This document shows positions 9,406-18,172 of a stretch of DNA of 64,000 bases, piece after piece. The notes under the pieces were generated by a model. That model saw nothing but the letters and a program-made list of their open reading frames with translations. It was not told where the DNA came from and did not search any database. The position numbers and the translations under genes are program-made. The DNA lies in contig NZ_KB902276.1 in assembly GCF_000379485.1 (NCBI RefSeq), positions 124,001 to 188,000 on the forward strand, given 5' to 3'. Numbering within the stretch: the stretch's first letter is position 1; every line of letters begins with the position of its first letter. The DNA comes from Wenxinia marina DSM 24838. Lineage in GTDB: Bacteria > Pseudomonadota > Alphaproteobacteria > Rhodobacterales > Rhodobacteraceae.

Positions 9406-10680
9406 ATGATCAGCGCCTTCTTCGCCTCCTGGGCCCTCTTCGTCGGCCTGTTCATGATCATGATCGGCAACGGCCTGCAGGGCACGCTGCTCGGCATCCG
9501 CGGCAATATCGAGGGCTTCTCGCCGCTCGAGATGTCGGTCGTGATGTCGGCCTACTTCGTCGGCTTCCTGTTCGCCTCGCACATGGCGCCGAAACTGATC
9601 CAGCGGGTCGGGCACGTGCGCGTCTTCGCCGCCCTGGGGTCCACTATCTCGGCCGTGCTGATCCTGTATCCGGCCCTGACCGAGGTCTGGGCCTGGACGA
9701 TCGGGCGGGTCGTCATCGGCTTCTGCTTCTGCGGAGTCTACATCACCGCCGAGAGCTGGATCAACGACGCCTCCACGAACGAGACGCGGGGCAAGGCGCT
9801 GTCGCTCTACATGGTGGTGCAGACCGCGGGCATCTCGGTCGCGCAGTACATCCTGACGCTGGGCGACGTGTCGGGCTTCATCCTGTTCATCATCCCCTCG
9901 GTCCTGGTGTCGCTGGCCTTCGCGCCGATCCTGCTGTCGGCCTCGACCGCGCCCGCGTTCGACACGACCAAGGCGCTGCCGCTGAAGACGCTGATCGAGG
10001 CGTCGCCTCTGGCCTGCGTCGGCATGTTCCTCATGGGGGGCGTGTTCGCGGCGCAGTTCGGCATGTCGGCGGTCTACGGCACGCTCGAGGGGCTGAGCGT
10101 CGGGCAGATCTCCCTCTTCGTGTCGGTGATCTACATCGCGGCGCTGCTGACGCAGTACCCGATCGGCTGGCTGTCGGACCGGGTGGACCGGCGTCTCGTC
10201 ATCCTCGGCCTGTCGGCGGCCGGCGGCATCGGCGCGCTGCTCGCGGCGGCGTTCGCGGGCTGGTACGGTGCGCTGCTGGTCGCGGCGGCGGTTCTCGGCG
10301 GCACGTCCAATCCGCTCTACGCGCTGCTGATCGCCTACGCCAACGACTACATCGCGCGCGAGGACATGGCGGCCGCGTCGGGGGGGCTGCTCTTCATCAA
10401 CGGAGTGGGGGCGATCCTGGGGCCGGTGGTGATCGGCTGGCTGATGGGCGTGGGCGGGCCGCGCATGTTCTGGCTGGTGATCGCGGTCCTGATGCTCAGC
10501 CTCGCCGCCTATGCCGGCTGGCGGATGACCCGCCGCAGCCGCGCCGACATCGATCCGAATGCTGCGGCCAGCTACCAGCCGCTCGCCGTCACGACGACGC
10601 CTCTCGTCGCCGAAATGGCGCAGGAGATCTACGCTGACGAGACCCTCCAGCAGGAAGAGGACCGCGCCGCAAGCGCTTGA
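9406..10680 (+). CDS. MFS transporter (YcaD-like, 12 TM)
   Basis: 424 residues, with about 12 hydrophobic segments in the usual two bundles of six separated by a loop near residue 190. The first bundle has the MFS signature region SHMAPKLIQRVGHVRVFAALG, and the second has IGWLSDRVDRRLVILG, a match to the conserved G-x-x-S-D-R-x-x-R-R loop. The C-terminal 60 residues are hydrophilic. It resembles the YcaD/UMF-type inner-membrane MFS group whose substrates are unknown. The ATG is preceded by a strong GGGGGG Shine-Dalgarno at 9395-9400, which fixes the start. The gene follows queA by 58 bp. Confidence 0.88.
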   Translation: MISAFFASWALFVGLFMIMIGNGLQGTLLGIRGNIEGFSPLEMSVVMSAYFVGFLFASHMAPKLIQRVGHVRVFAALGSTISAVLILYPALTEVWAWTIGRVVIGFCFCGVYITAESWINDASTNETRGKALSLYMVVQTAGISVAQYILTLGDVSGFILFIIPSVLVSLAFAPILLSASTAPAFDTTKALPLKTLIEASPLACVGMFLMGGVFAAQFGMSAVYGTLEGLSVGQISLFVSVIYIAALLTQYPIGWLSDRVDRRLVILGLSAAGGIGALLAAAFAGWYGALLVAAAVLGGTSNPLYALLIAYANDYIAREDMAAASGGLLFINGVGAILGPVVIGWLMGVGGPRMFWLVIAVLMLSLAAYAGWRMTRRSRADIDPNAAASYQPLAVTTTPLVAEMAQEIYADETLQQEEDRAASA

Positions 10681-10763
10681 CCGCGGGGGGGTTGCGGTCG
10701 CTTGCGCGCCGGGCCGGCGGCTGTCAGTCTGCCCCTCGGGGCGTGCGGCAGGGAGGCAGGCCG

Positions 10764-11369
10764 ATGACGACACCGGCCGACGTTCTGGGATGGTGGGTCG
10801 AGGAGCTTGGCCCCGAAGGCTGGTATGCCGGGGGCGACGAGATCGACGCCGAGGTCCGCCGCCGGTTCGGCGACGCCTACGAGGAACTGCGGGAGGGCGG
10901 CTACGGCCTGTGGCTGACCGGCGCCTTCGGCACGCTCGCCTACATCGTCATGTGCGACCAGTTCACCCGCAACCTGTTCCGCGGCTCGCCCCGCTCGTTC
11001 GAGAGCGATCCGCTGGCCCGCGCGGTCGCCAAGGCGGCGATCGTCAAGGACTGGGACCTGAAGGTGCCCGAGCCGGAGCGGGTCTTCTTCTACATGCCGC
11101 TCATGCATTCCGAGAACCTCGCCGATCAGGACCGCTGCGTGCGGCTGATAAGGATGCGGATGGCCGGCACCGGCGCGGACTACCTGCTGCACGCGCGGGC
11201 GCACCGGGAGGTGATCCGCAAGTTCGGCCGCTTCCCGTTCCGCAACGAGGCGCTGTCGCGGCCGAGCACCGCGGCCGAGGCGGAGTGGCTGAGGAACGGG
11301 GCCTACGGCGCCGAGGTGCGGGCGCTGAAAGGCGGGGCCGAGACCGGGGGCGCGGAGGCCGCCTCTTAG
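10764..11369 (+). CDS. DUF924 family protein
   Basis: 201 residues, mostly alpha-helical. It carries the DUF924 hallmarks: DVLGWWVEELGPEGWYAGG, the conserved ivMCDQFTRNLFRGSPRSFESD, VFFYMPLMHSENLADQDR and HAREVIRKFGRFPFRNEALS-type C-terminal segment. The family is widespread in proteobacteria, has a TPR-like fold and no agreed function. The start ATG has GGGAGGCAGG upstream. The last 15 residues (GGAETGGAEAAS) are low complexity. It sits between an MFS gene and a diguanylate cyclase without obvious functional linkage. Confidence 0.88.
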   Translation: MTTPADVLGWWVEELGPEGWYAGGDEIDAEVRRRFGDAYEELREGGYGLWLTGAFGTLAYIVMCDQFTRNLFRGSPRSFESDPLARAVAKAAIVKDWDLKVPEPERVFFYMPLMHSENLADQDRCVRLIRMRMAGTGADYLLHARAHREVIRKFGRFPFRNEALSRPSTAAEAEWLRNGAYGAEVRALKGGAETGGAEAAS

Positions 11370-11454
11370 GACTTACTTCAGGACTTTGGTGCATCATCGG
11401 CCGGGGCGATCCAGAGGGCCTTGTCCGCCGCACGGCGGCAAGAGATGCATCCGC

Positions 11455-12993
11455 GTGAAACACGATCCGGTCAGCGCCGCGGCGCCGGCGTCCGCCGATG
11501 CAGGCGCGCCGGACCCCGGCGCCGGCAATGCGGAGCGGATCGCGGACCGCACCGCGGACACCTCGGCGACCCTGATCGGCGAGATCCTCAACATCATGGA
11601 ACAGGGCATCCTGTTCTGGTCGGCCGAGGGCGTGTGCGAGCTGCACAACAGCCGGATCTTCCGCGTGCTCGAGATCACGGCCAAGGACCTCGGGATCGGC
11701 ACGCGGCGGACCGACTTCCGCGACCGCGCCGTCGCCCGGGGCGAGATGACGGCCGAGACCCGCCGCGCCAGCGAGGCGCAGATCGAGGCGCATCTGCCCT
11801 ATTCGTTCGACCGGCACCTGCCCTCCGGCCGCGTCGTCTTCACCAACGGCCGGCCGACCCGCGGCGGCGGCTACGTCGTCACCTTCACCGACGTGACCGA
11901 GGCCCGTCTCGCCGCCAAGGAGCTCGCCCGCGCCAAGGCCGAGGCGGAGGAGGCGCAGGGCCGCGCCGTCGACCTCCTCGCGCAGGAGCGGGACCGCCAG
12001 ACCGAGGCACGCCATCTCAGCCAGCTCGACGAGTGGCTGCAATCCTGCAAGTCCCTGCAGGAGCTGTACGCCGTCATCACCCACTTCATGGCGCGCCTGC
12101 TGCCCCGCTCGCAGGGGGAGCTCTACATCTACCAGCAGGGCCGCGCGGCGCTGGGCGGCATCTGCAGCTGGGGCGGCGCAGAGCTGCACCCCACGATCGA
12201 GGCGGACGCCTGCTGGGCGCTGCGCCGCGGACGGACCTACGAGTTCCACGCCGGCAACCTGTGCTTCCCGTGCGAGCACGTCGAGGCGCCGGAGGGTGGC
12301 GGCGCGCCGGAGGAGTATGTCTGCGTGCCCATCATCGCCCACGGCGATACGGTGGGAATGCTGCACATCCGCTTCGACCATGCCTCGGACGACGGCGCGC
12401 GGATCGACCGGTCAGGCGCCTTCGCGATCCGCTGTGCCGAGCATATCTCGATGGCGATCGCCAACGTGAAGCTGCGGGACGAGCTTCACGAGCGGTCGAT
12501 CCGGGACGCGCTGACCGGCCTCTACAACCGACGCTTCTTCATGGACGCGATCCGCCGCGAGCTGGCTCAGGCGGGTCGCTCCGGCGCGCCGCTGGCGCTG
12601 GTCGCGATGGACGCGGACAACTTCAAGGCCTTCAACGACGGGCATGGTCACGAGGCGGGCGACGCGGTCCTGCGCGCCATCGCCGACCGGATCGCCGCGG
12701 CCGCGGGGCCGGGTGGGATCGCCTGCCGGATGGGGGGCGAGGAATTCGCGCTCCTCCTGCCCGGGCTGGACGCCGCATCCGCGGTGACGGTTGCCGAGGA
12801 TCTGAGGGAGGCGGTCGGGAACCTGCAGCTGCGGCACCTCGACCGGTCGCTGCCCCGGGTGACCGTTTCGTCCGGCATCGCGGTCGCGCCGCGCGACGGC
12901 GCCGATCCGCAGGCCCTCATGCGCCTCGCGGACGAGGCGTTGTACCGCGCCAAGGCGTCCGGCCGCGACTGCGTGCGCATCGCCGGGGCATGA
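11455..12993 (+). CDS. Diguanylate cyclase with PAS-like and GAF sensor domains
   Basis: 512 residues if started at the GTG at 11455; the frame is open back to 11386. Order: a disordered start; a PAS_7-like domain (about 40-145, beginning IMEQGILFWSAEGVCELHN); a charged helical linker (145-185, AKAEAEEAQGRAVDLLAQER); a GAF-like domain (about 185-330) with several Cys/His (ICSWGGAELHP, LCFPCEHVEAP) that might bind a ligand or metal; then a GGDEF domain with DALTGLYNRRFF, DADNFKAFNDGHGHEAGD and an intact GGEEF active site. It should make c-di-GMP from two GTP. I see no RxxD inhibitory site before GGEEF, so feedback inhibition is not expected. Cytoplasmic, with no membrane segment. Confidence 0.88.
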   Translation: MKHDPVSAAAPASADAGAPDPGAGNAERIADRTADTSATLIGEILNIMEQGILFWSAEGVCELHNSRIFRVLEITAKDLGIGTRRTDFRDRAVARGEMTAETRRASEAQIEAHLPYSFDRHLPSGRVVFTNGRPTRGGGYVVTFTDVTEARLAAKELARAKAEAEEAQGRAVDLLAQERDRQTEARHLSQLDEWLQSCKSLQELYAVITHFMARLLPRSQGELYIYQQGRAALGGICSWGGAELHPTIEADACWALRRGRTYEFHAGNLCFPCEHVEAPEGGGAPEEYVCVPIIAHGDTVGMLHIRFDHASDDGARIDRSGAFAIRCAEHISMAIANVKLRDELHERSIRDALTGLYNRRFFMDAIRRELAQAGRSGAPLALVAMDADNFKAFNDGHGHEAGDAVLRAIADRIAAAAGPGGIACRMGGEEFALLLPGLDAASAVTVAEDLREAVGNLQLRHLDRSLPRVTVSSGIAVAPRDGADPQALMRLADEALYRAKASGRDCVRIAGA

Positions 12994-13071
12994 CGGCCTT
13001 GCACCTCCGGCACTGGTAGGCCCGCGCCAACTCGTTTAGCTTCAACCCAATTTGCGGCGAGGAGGATCGAG

Positions 13072-14466
13072 ATGGCCGACCAGCAGTACGACATGATCGT
13101 GATCGGCGCCGGCCCCGGCGGCTATGTCGCCGCGATCCGCGGCGCGCAGCTCGGCCTCAAGGTCGCCTGCGTCGAGCGCGAGCATCTGGGTGGCATCTGC
13201 CTCAACTGGGGCTGCATCCCGACCAAGGCGCTGCTGCGCTCGGCCGAGGTGTTCCACCTGATGGAGCGGGCCAAGGATTTCGGCCTCAAGGCCGGCGACA
13301 TCGGTTTCGACTTCGAGGCGGTGATCAAGCGCTCGCGCGGGGTGGCCAAGCAACTGGCCGGCGGGATCGGGCACCTGTTCAAGAAGAACAAGGTCACCCC
13401 GGTGATGGGCGAGGCCCGTCTGGCCGGCAAGGGAAAGGTCGTGGTGAAGACCGACAAGGGGGAAGAGACGCTGACCGCCCCCGCCATCGTGCTGGCCACC
13501 GGCGCCCGCGCGCGCGAGCTGCCGGGGCTGGAGGCCGACGGCGACCTCGTCTGGACCTATCGCCACGCGCTGCAGCCGCCGCGGATGCCATCGAGGCTCC
13601 TGGTGATCGGCTCCGGCGCCATCGGGATCGAGTTCGCCAGCTTCTACAACACGCTCGGCGCCGAGACGACTGTGGTCGAGGTGATGGACCGCATCCTGCC
13701 GGTGGAGGATGCCGAGATCAGCGCCTTCGCGAAGAAGCAGTTCCAGAAGCAGGGCATGACGATCCGCGAGAAGACGCAGGTCAAGAGCCTGGACCGCGGC
13801 AAGGGCAAGGTCACCGCCACCTTCGAGGCGGACGGCAAGACCGACACGGCCGAGTTCGACACCGTCATCTCCGCCGTCGGCATCGTCGGCAACGTCGAGG
13901 GGCTGGGGCTGGAGGAGGCGGGGGTCAAGCTCGACCGGACCCACGTCGTCGTCGACGAATACTGCCGCACCGGGGTCGAGGGTCTGTATGCCATCGGCGA
14001 CATCGCCGGCGCGCCATGGCTGGCTCACAAGGCATCCCACGAGGGCGTCATGGTGGCCGAGCTGATCGCCGGCCAGCACGCCCACCCGATCAAGCCCGGC
14101 ACGATCGCCGGCTGCACCTACTGCCAGCCGCAGATCGCCTCGGTCGGCCTGACCGAGGCGAAGGCCAAGGAGGCGGGCCTCGACATCAAGGTTGGGCACT
14201 TCCCCTTCATCGGCAACGGCAAGGCCATCGCGCTGGGCGAGCCCGAGGGCATGATCAAGACGATCTTCGACGCCAAGACGGGCGAGCTACTCGGTGCGCA
14301 CATGGTCGGCGCCGAGGTGACCGAGCTGATCCAGGGCTACGTCGTCGGCCGTACGCTGGAGACGACCGAGGCGGAGCTGATGGAGACGGTGTTCCCGCAC
14401 CCGACGCTCAGCGAGATGATGCACGAGAGCGTCCTCGACGCCTATGGCCGGGCGATCCACTTCTAG
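13072..14466 (+). CDS. lpdA: Dihydrolipoyl dehydrogenase (E3)
   Basis: 464 residues, FAD/NAD-dependent E3 that re-oxidises dihydrolipoamide of 2-oxoacid dehydrogenase complexes. N-terminal FAD site IGAGPGGYVAAIRGAQLG, redox-active disulfide in GGICLNWGCIPTK, NAD site VIGSGAIGIEFASFYNTLG, second FAD segment GLYAIGDIAGAPWLAHKA, and the C-terminal catalytic His in FPHPTLSEMMHE. A GAGGAGG ribosome site precedes the ATG at 13072. The E2 gene of the pyruvate complex is about 49 kb away at the right end of the window, on the other strand. Confidence 0.96.
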   Translation: MADQQYDMIVIGAGPGGYVAAIRGAQLGLKVACVEREHLGGICLNWGCIPTKALLRSAEVFHLMERAKDFGLKAGDIGFDFEAVIKRSRGVAKQLAGGIGHLFKKNKVTPVMGEARLAGKGKVVVKTDKGEETLTAPAIVLATGARARELPGLEADGDLVWTYRHALQPPRMPSRLLVIGSGAIGIEFASFYNTLGAETTVVEVMDRILPVEDAEISAFAKKQFQKQGMTIREKTQVKSLDRGKGKVTATFEADGKTDTAEFDTVISAVGIVGNVEGLGLEEAGVKLDRTHVVVDEYCRTGVEGLYAIGDIAGAPWLAHKASHEGVMVAELIAGQHAHPIKPGTIAGCTYCQPQIASVGLTEAKAKEAGLDIKVGHFPFIGNGKAIALGEPEGMIKTIFDAKTGELLGAHMVGAEVTELIQGYVVGRTLETTEAELMETVFPHPTLSEMMHESVLDAYGRAIHF

Positions 14467-14536
14467 CGTCGGACGATGGGGTGAGCACCCGTCCTGCGGG
14501 TTCGGTCGTGACCGTGGTGGAACTCCGACGGCGACC

Positions 14537-14567
14537 GGTCGAAGCCTCGTAGGATGAGGCTTCGACC
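14537..14567. terminator. Bidirectional terminator between lpdA and the VWA gene
   Basis: A perfect 12-bp stem (GGTCGAAGCCTC at 14537-14548, GAGGCTTCGACC at 14556-14567) with a 7-base loop lies between the convergent lpdA (+) and VWA-protein (-) genes. It works on either strand. There is no long T-run. Confidence 0.65.
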
Positions 14568-14579
14568 CATCTTCGACCG

Positions 14580-17500
14580 CTATTCCACCGTGAACGGCAT
14601 CGTCGCGACGACCGTATTGCCCTGATTGAGAACGTAGCGCAGCTCGTAGGTGCCCGGCTCCTCCGGCAGGTCCACCTCCAGAGGGTTGCCGTTGCGGGTG
14701 TAGGCGTAGTCCACGCTCCGGTCCTCGCCCGGCACCGCGATGGCCACGTAATCGTTCGGGTAGTCCGGGCCGTCCCAGCCCACCGTGACCGTCCCGCCGG
14801 CCTCGCCGGAGGGCGGCGCGACCAGCCGGACGGAGAGCGGCGTCACCGCGATCGGAAGCCGCCCGATCACCGTGTTGCCCTGGGCGAGGACGTAGCGCAG
14901 CTCGTAGTCGCCCGGCTCCACCGGCATCGTCACCTCGGCCGGGTTGCCGTTCCGGGTGTAGGTGTAGTTGATCGAGCGGTCCTCGCCGGGGGTCGCGACG
15001 GCGATGTAGTCGTTGGAGTAGTCCGGTCCCTCCCAGCCCACGGGAATCGTTCCTCCGGCCGGCGCGCTCTGCGGCGCGGACAGGGTCGCCTTTACCTCGG
15101 ACACTTCGATCGTCTGTGACGCGACGACCGTGTTGCCCTGGGCGAGGACGTACCGGAGCTCGTAGGTCCCCGGTTCCGTCGGCATCACGACTCCGGCGGG
15201 ATTGCCGTTGCGGGTGTAGGTGTAGTTGACAGACCGGTCCTCGCCGGGGACGGCGACGGCGATGTAGTCGTTGGGATAATCGGGCCCGTCCCAGCCGACC
15301 ATGACCGTCTCGCCCGCGATGGCGGTCTGCGGCGCCTCCAGCGTCGGCTTCACGTCAGTCACCGTGATCGTGGTCCGCGCCGCCACCTCGTTGCCCTGGG
15401 CGAGGACGTAGCGGATCTCGTAGGTGCCCGGCTCGGTCGGCATCACGACGCCGGCGGGGTTGCCGTTGCGGGTGTAGGTGTAGTTGACCGAGCGGTCCTC
15501 GCCCGGCTCGGCGACTGCGATGTAGTCGTTCGAGTAGTCGGGGCCGTCCCACTCCACCATCACCGTTGCGCCGGCCACGGCCTCCGCCGGGGCGGTGACG
15601 CTGACGGCGAGGTCGCTCACCGTGATCGGCGCCGTGGCCGCGATCTCGTTGCCCTGCGACAGGACATAGCGGATTTCGTAGTCCCCTGGTTCGGTCGGCA
15701 TCTGGACCATCGCGGGGGTGCCGTTGCGGGTGTAGGTGTAGTTGATCGACCGATCCTCCCCCGGCACGGCGACGGCGATGTAGTCGCCGGCGTAGTCCGG
15801 TCCGTCCCAGGCCACGGGCACCGTGTCGCCCGCGGTCGCCTCGGCGGGCGGCACGACGCTGACGGCGAGGTCGCTGACGGTGATCGGCGCCGTGGCGGCG
15901 ATCGCGTTGCCCTGCGACAGGACGTAGCGGACCTCGTACTCGCCCGGCTCGGTCGGCATCTGCACCATCGCGGGGCTGCCGTTGCGGGTGTAGGTGTAGT
16001 TGATCGACCGATCCTCCCCCGGCACGGCGACGGCGATGTAGTCGTTCGCGTAGTCCGGTCCGTCCCAGGCCACGGGCACCGTGTCGCCCGCGGTCGCCTC
16101 GGCGGGCGGCACGACGCTGACGGCGAGGTCGTTGACCGTGATCGGCGCGGTGGCGACGACGGTGTTGCCCTGGGAGAGGACGTAGCGGACTTCGTACTCG
16201 CCCGGCTCGGTCGGCATCACGACGCCGGCGGGGTTGCCGTTGCGGGTGTAGGTGTAGTTGATCGAGCGCTCCTCGCCGGGCACGGCGACGGCGACGTAGT
16301 CGCCGGCATAGTCCGGGCCGTCCCACGCGACGTGGACCGTGTCGCCCGCCGTCGCGGTGTCCGGCGGCAGGACGCTGACGTCGAGCGCGGTCACGGTGAT
16401 CGGGGCGGTCGCCGCGATCTCGCCGCCCTGGGACAGGACGTAGCGGACCTCGTACTCGCCCGGCTCCACCGGCATCTGCAGGTCGGCCGGGGTGCCGTCG
16501 CGGGTGTAGGTGTAATTGATCGAGCGGTCCTCGCCCGGGACGCCGACGGCGATGTAGTCGCCCGCGTAGTCGGGGCCGTCCCACGCGACGGGCACGGTGT
16601 CTCCGGCCACGGCCTCGGCGGGGGGAGAGACCGTGATCGAGACGTCGGTGACCGTCACCGCGGCGGTGGCGATGACGGTGGTGTCCTGCGCCATCACGTA
16701 GCGGATCTCGTAGTCGCCCGGCTCCGTCGGCAGTTGCAGCATCGCGGGCGTGCCGTCGCGGGTGTAGGCGTAGTTGATGGCGCCGTCCTCGCCGGGTGTG
16801 GCCACGGCGATGTAGTCGGCATCGTAGTCCGGCCCGGTCCAGTCCACCGGGACCGTGGCGCCCGCGGGCGCCGGATCGGGGGCGGTGACGGAGGCCGGGA
16901 CCGGCTCCACCACGATGCTGGACGTGGCGAGCGGGACGCTGCCCTCGCCGCGGATGTAGCGCAGCTCGTACGTGCCCTCGGTCGGCGGCATCTGCAGGGC
17001 CGCGGGGGTGCCGTCGCGGGTGTATGTGTAGTTGATGGAGCCGCTTTCGCCGGCAGTGCCGACCGCGATGTAGTCGCCGTCCTCGTCGGGGCCGGTCCAG
17101 GAGACGTCGACCGTGTCGCCCGCGACCGCGGTCGCGGGGCCGGAGACGGTGGCGGACGGCAGCAGCTCGGGGAAGACGGCGACGACGCGGACGTCCTGCT
17201 CGCCGGTCACCTCGACCGTGGCGACGGCGCTGTCCTCGGCCTCCACCCGGTAGGCGGTGGCGGTCCAGGTGCCGTCCTCGATCTCGGTGACGAAGGGGTT
17301 CTGCTCGACGTCGACCGCGGCGGCGACCTCGCCCTCGGACAGCGTCCAGCGGACCAACCCCTCGACCAGCGGGCCGCCCTCGTCGCCGATGCGGGCCTCG
17401 AAGGTGGCGGTGACCGGCTCCGGCGCGGGGCCGGTGGCGGCGGCGACCACAACGGTCAGCGCCTCGCCCAGCTGGTCGGCGTCGTCGGCGGCGAGGAACA

Positions 17501-18074
17501 GGCCGCCGGTCTCGTCGGCGATGCACTGCATCTGCGCCAGCGCCTCGGGCTCGTTCGCGACGTCGAAGCCGATGACGTGGGCCGTGAAGTTCACGCCCGT
17601 CTCCTCCAGCACGCGGGCGGCGGCGCAGGGGTCGGGGTTGCAGGTCTCGATCCCGTCGGAGACGAGGATGACGGTCGCCGGCGCGTCGGTGAAGCGCAGC
17701 GCCTCGGCCGCGGCGACGACGCTGTCGATCATCGGCGTCTTGCCGCGGGGGTTGATCGAGTTGACGACGCCGAGGATGGCGTCCGCGGTGCCCTCGGCCG
17801 GTTCGATCACCGTCTCGATGTCGGTGCAGTCGCCCTCGACCCGGTGGCCATAGACGGTGAGGCCGAGGCTCTCGTCCGCGGGGAAGCTCTGCAGGATTTC
17901 CCCCACCGCCTCGCGCGCGATGACGATCTTGTTCACGCCGTCGATCTGCCCCCACATCGAGCCCGACCCGTCGAGGACGAGGATCGTCGCCGGCCTCTCC
18001 TGCGCGGTGGCGGTCACGGCGGCGCTGGCGGCGAGGGCGAGGCAGACGACGAACGTCGCGAAGCGGCGGATCAT
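14580..18074 (-). CDS. Secreted VWA-domain protein with ten 86-residue Ig-like repeats
   Basis: 1164 residues. Signal peptide about 1-24 (IRRFATFVVCLALAASAAVTATAQ). A von Willebrand A domain (about 27-200) has the MIDAS residues in VLDGSGSMWGQ, the Thr in GKTPMIDS and the Asp in SDGIETC, so metal-dependent adhesion looks intact. About 85 residues of beta linker follow (220-300), then ten tandem repeats of about 86 residues to the C-terminus. The repeat core is WDGPDYxxDYIAVAVPGEDR, then NYTYTRNGNP, then MPTEPGxYExRYVLSQGN. I read the repeats as beta-sandwich domains (inference). No sortase, lipoprotein or autotransporter anchor is visible. ATG chosen with GGGAGACTTTC upstream. Function unknown; surface or periplasmic adhesion or scaffolding is likely. 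Confidence 0.88.
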   Translation of the reverse strand: MIRRFATFVVCLALAASAAVTATAQERPATILVLDGSGSMWGQIDGVNKIVIAREAVGEILQSFPADESLGLTVYGHRVEGDCTDIETVIEPAEGTADAILGVVNSINPRGKTPMIDSVVAAAEALRFTDAPATVILVSDGIETCNPDPCAAARVLEETGVNFTAHVIGFDVANEPEALAQMQCIADETGGLFLAADDADQLGEALTVVVAAATGPAPEPVTATFEARIGDEGGPLVEGLVRWTLSEGEVAAAVDVEQNPFVTEIEDGTWTATAYRVEAEDSAVATVEVTGEQDVRVVAVFPELLPSATVSGPATAVAGDTVDVSWTGPDEDGDYIAVGTAGESGSINYTYTRDGTPAALQMPPTEGTYELRYIRGEGSVPLATSSIVVEPVPASVTAPDPAPAGATVPVDWTGPDYDADYIAVATPGEDGAINYAYTRDGTPAMLQLPTEPGDYEIRYVMAQDTTVIATAAVTVTDVSITVSPPAEAVAGDTVPVAWDGPDYAGDYIAVGVPGEDRSINYTYTRDGTPADLQMPVEPGEYEVRYVLSQGGEIAATAPITVTALDVSVLPPDTATAGDTVHVAWDGPDYAGDYVAVAVPGEERSINYTYTRNGNPAGVVMPTEPGEYEVRYVLSQGNTVVATAPITVNDLAVSVVPPAEATAGDTVPVAWDGPDYANDYIAVAVPGEDRSINYTYTRNGSPAMVQMPTEPGEYEVRYVLSQGNAIAATAPITVSDLAVSVVPPAEATAGDTVPVAWDGPDYAGDYIAVAVPGEDRSINYTYTRNGTPAMVQMPTEPGDYEIRYVLSQGNEIAATAPITVSDLAVSVTAPAEAVAGATVMVEWDGPDYSNDYIAVAEPGEDRSVNYTYTRNGNPAGVVMPTEPGTYEIRYVLAQGNEVAARTTITVTDVKPTLEAPQTAIAGETVMVGWDGPDYPNDYIAVAVPGEDRSVNYTYTRNGNPAGVVMPTEPGTYELRYVLAQGNTVVASQTIEVSEVKATLSAPQSAPAGGTIPVGWEGPDYSNDYIAVATPGEDRSINYTYTRNGNPAEVTMPVEPGDYELRYVLAQGNTVIGRLPIAVTPLSVRLVAPPSGEAGGTVTVGWDGPDYPNDYVAIAVPGEDRSVDYAYTRNGNPLEVDLPEEPGTYELRYVLNQGNTVVATMPFTVE
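14583..17160 (-). repeat. Ten tandem 258-bp coding repeats
   Basis: DNA-level tandem array inside the VWA gene, each unit about 258 bp (86 codons). The central units (roughly 15400-16400) are nearly identical over long stretches and share phrases such as GTTGCGGGTGTAGGTGTAGT, while the first and last units are more diverged. This gradient is typical of expansion by unequal recombination from the middle of an array. Confidence 0.88.
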
Positions 18075-18139
18075 GAAAGTCTCCCGGGTCGGCTTGAAAT
18101 GCCGCCGGATAAGAGCACACGACCTTGCGTCATGCCAAC

Positions 18140-18160
18140 CCCGGGCCGCACCGGCCCGGG
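18140..18160 (-). terminator. Hairpin downstream of uvrA
   Basis: An 8-bp perfect stem CCCGGGCC / GGCCCGGG with a 5-base loop lies just past the uvrA stop (18173) in the 98-bp gap before the VWA gene. It is a likely terminator that separates the two minus-strand genes. Confidence 0.5.
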
Positions 18161-18172
18161 TCGGGAATTCCT

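Noticed and set aside
14583-17160. Regularly spaced repeats as a CRISPR array
   Set aside because: The period is 258 bp, in frame with an open reading frame, and the spacing contains no variable spacers of 30-40 bp. They are protein-coding repeats.
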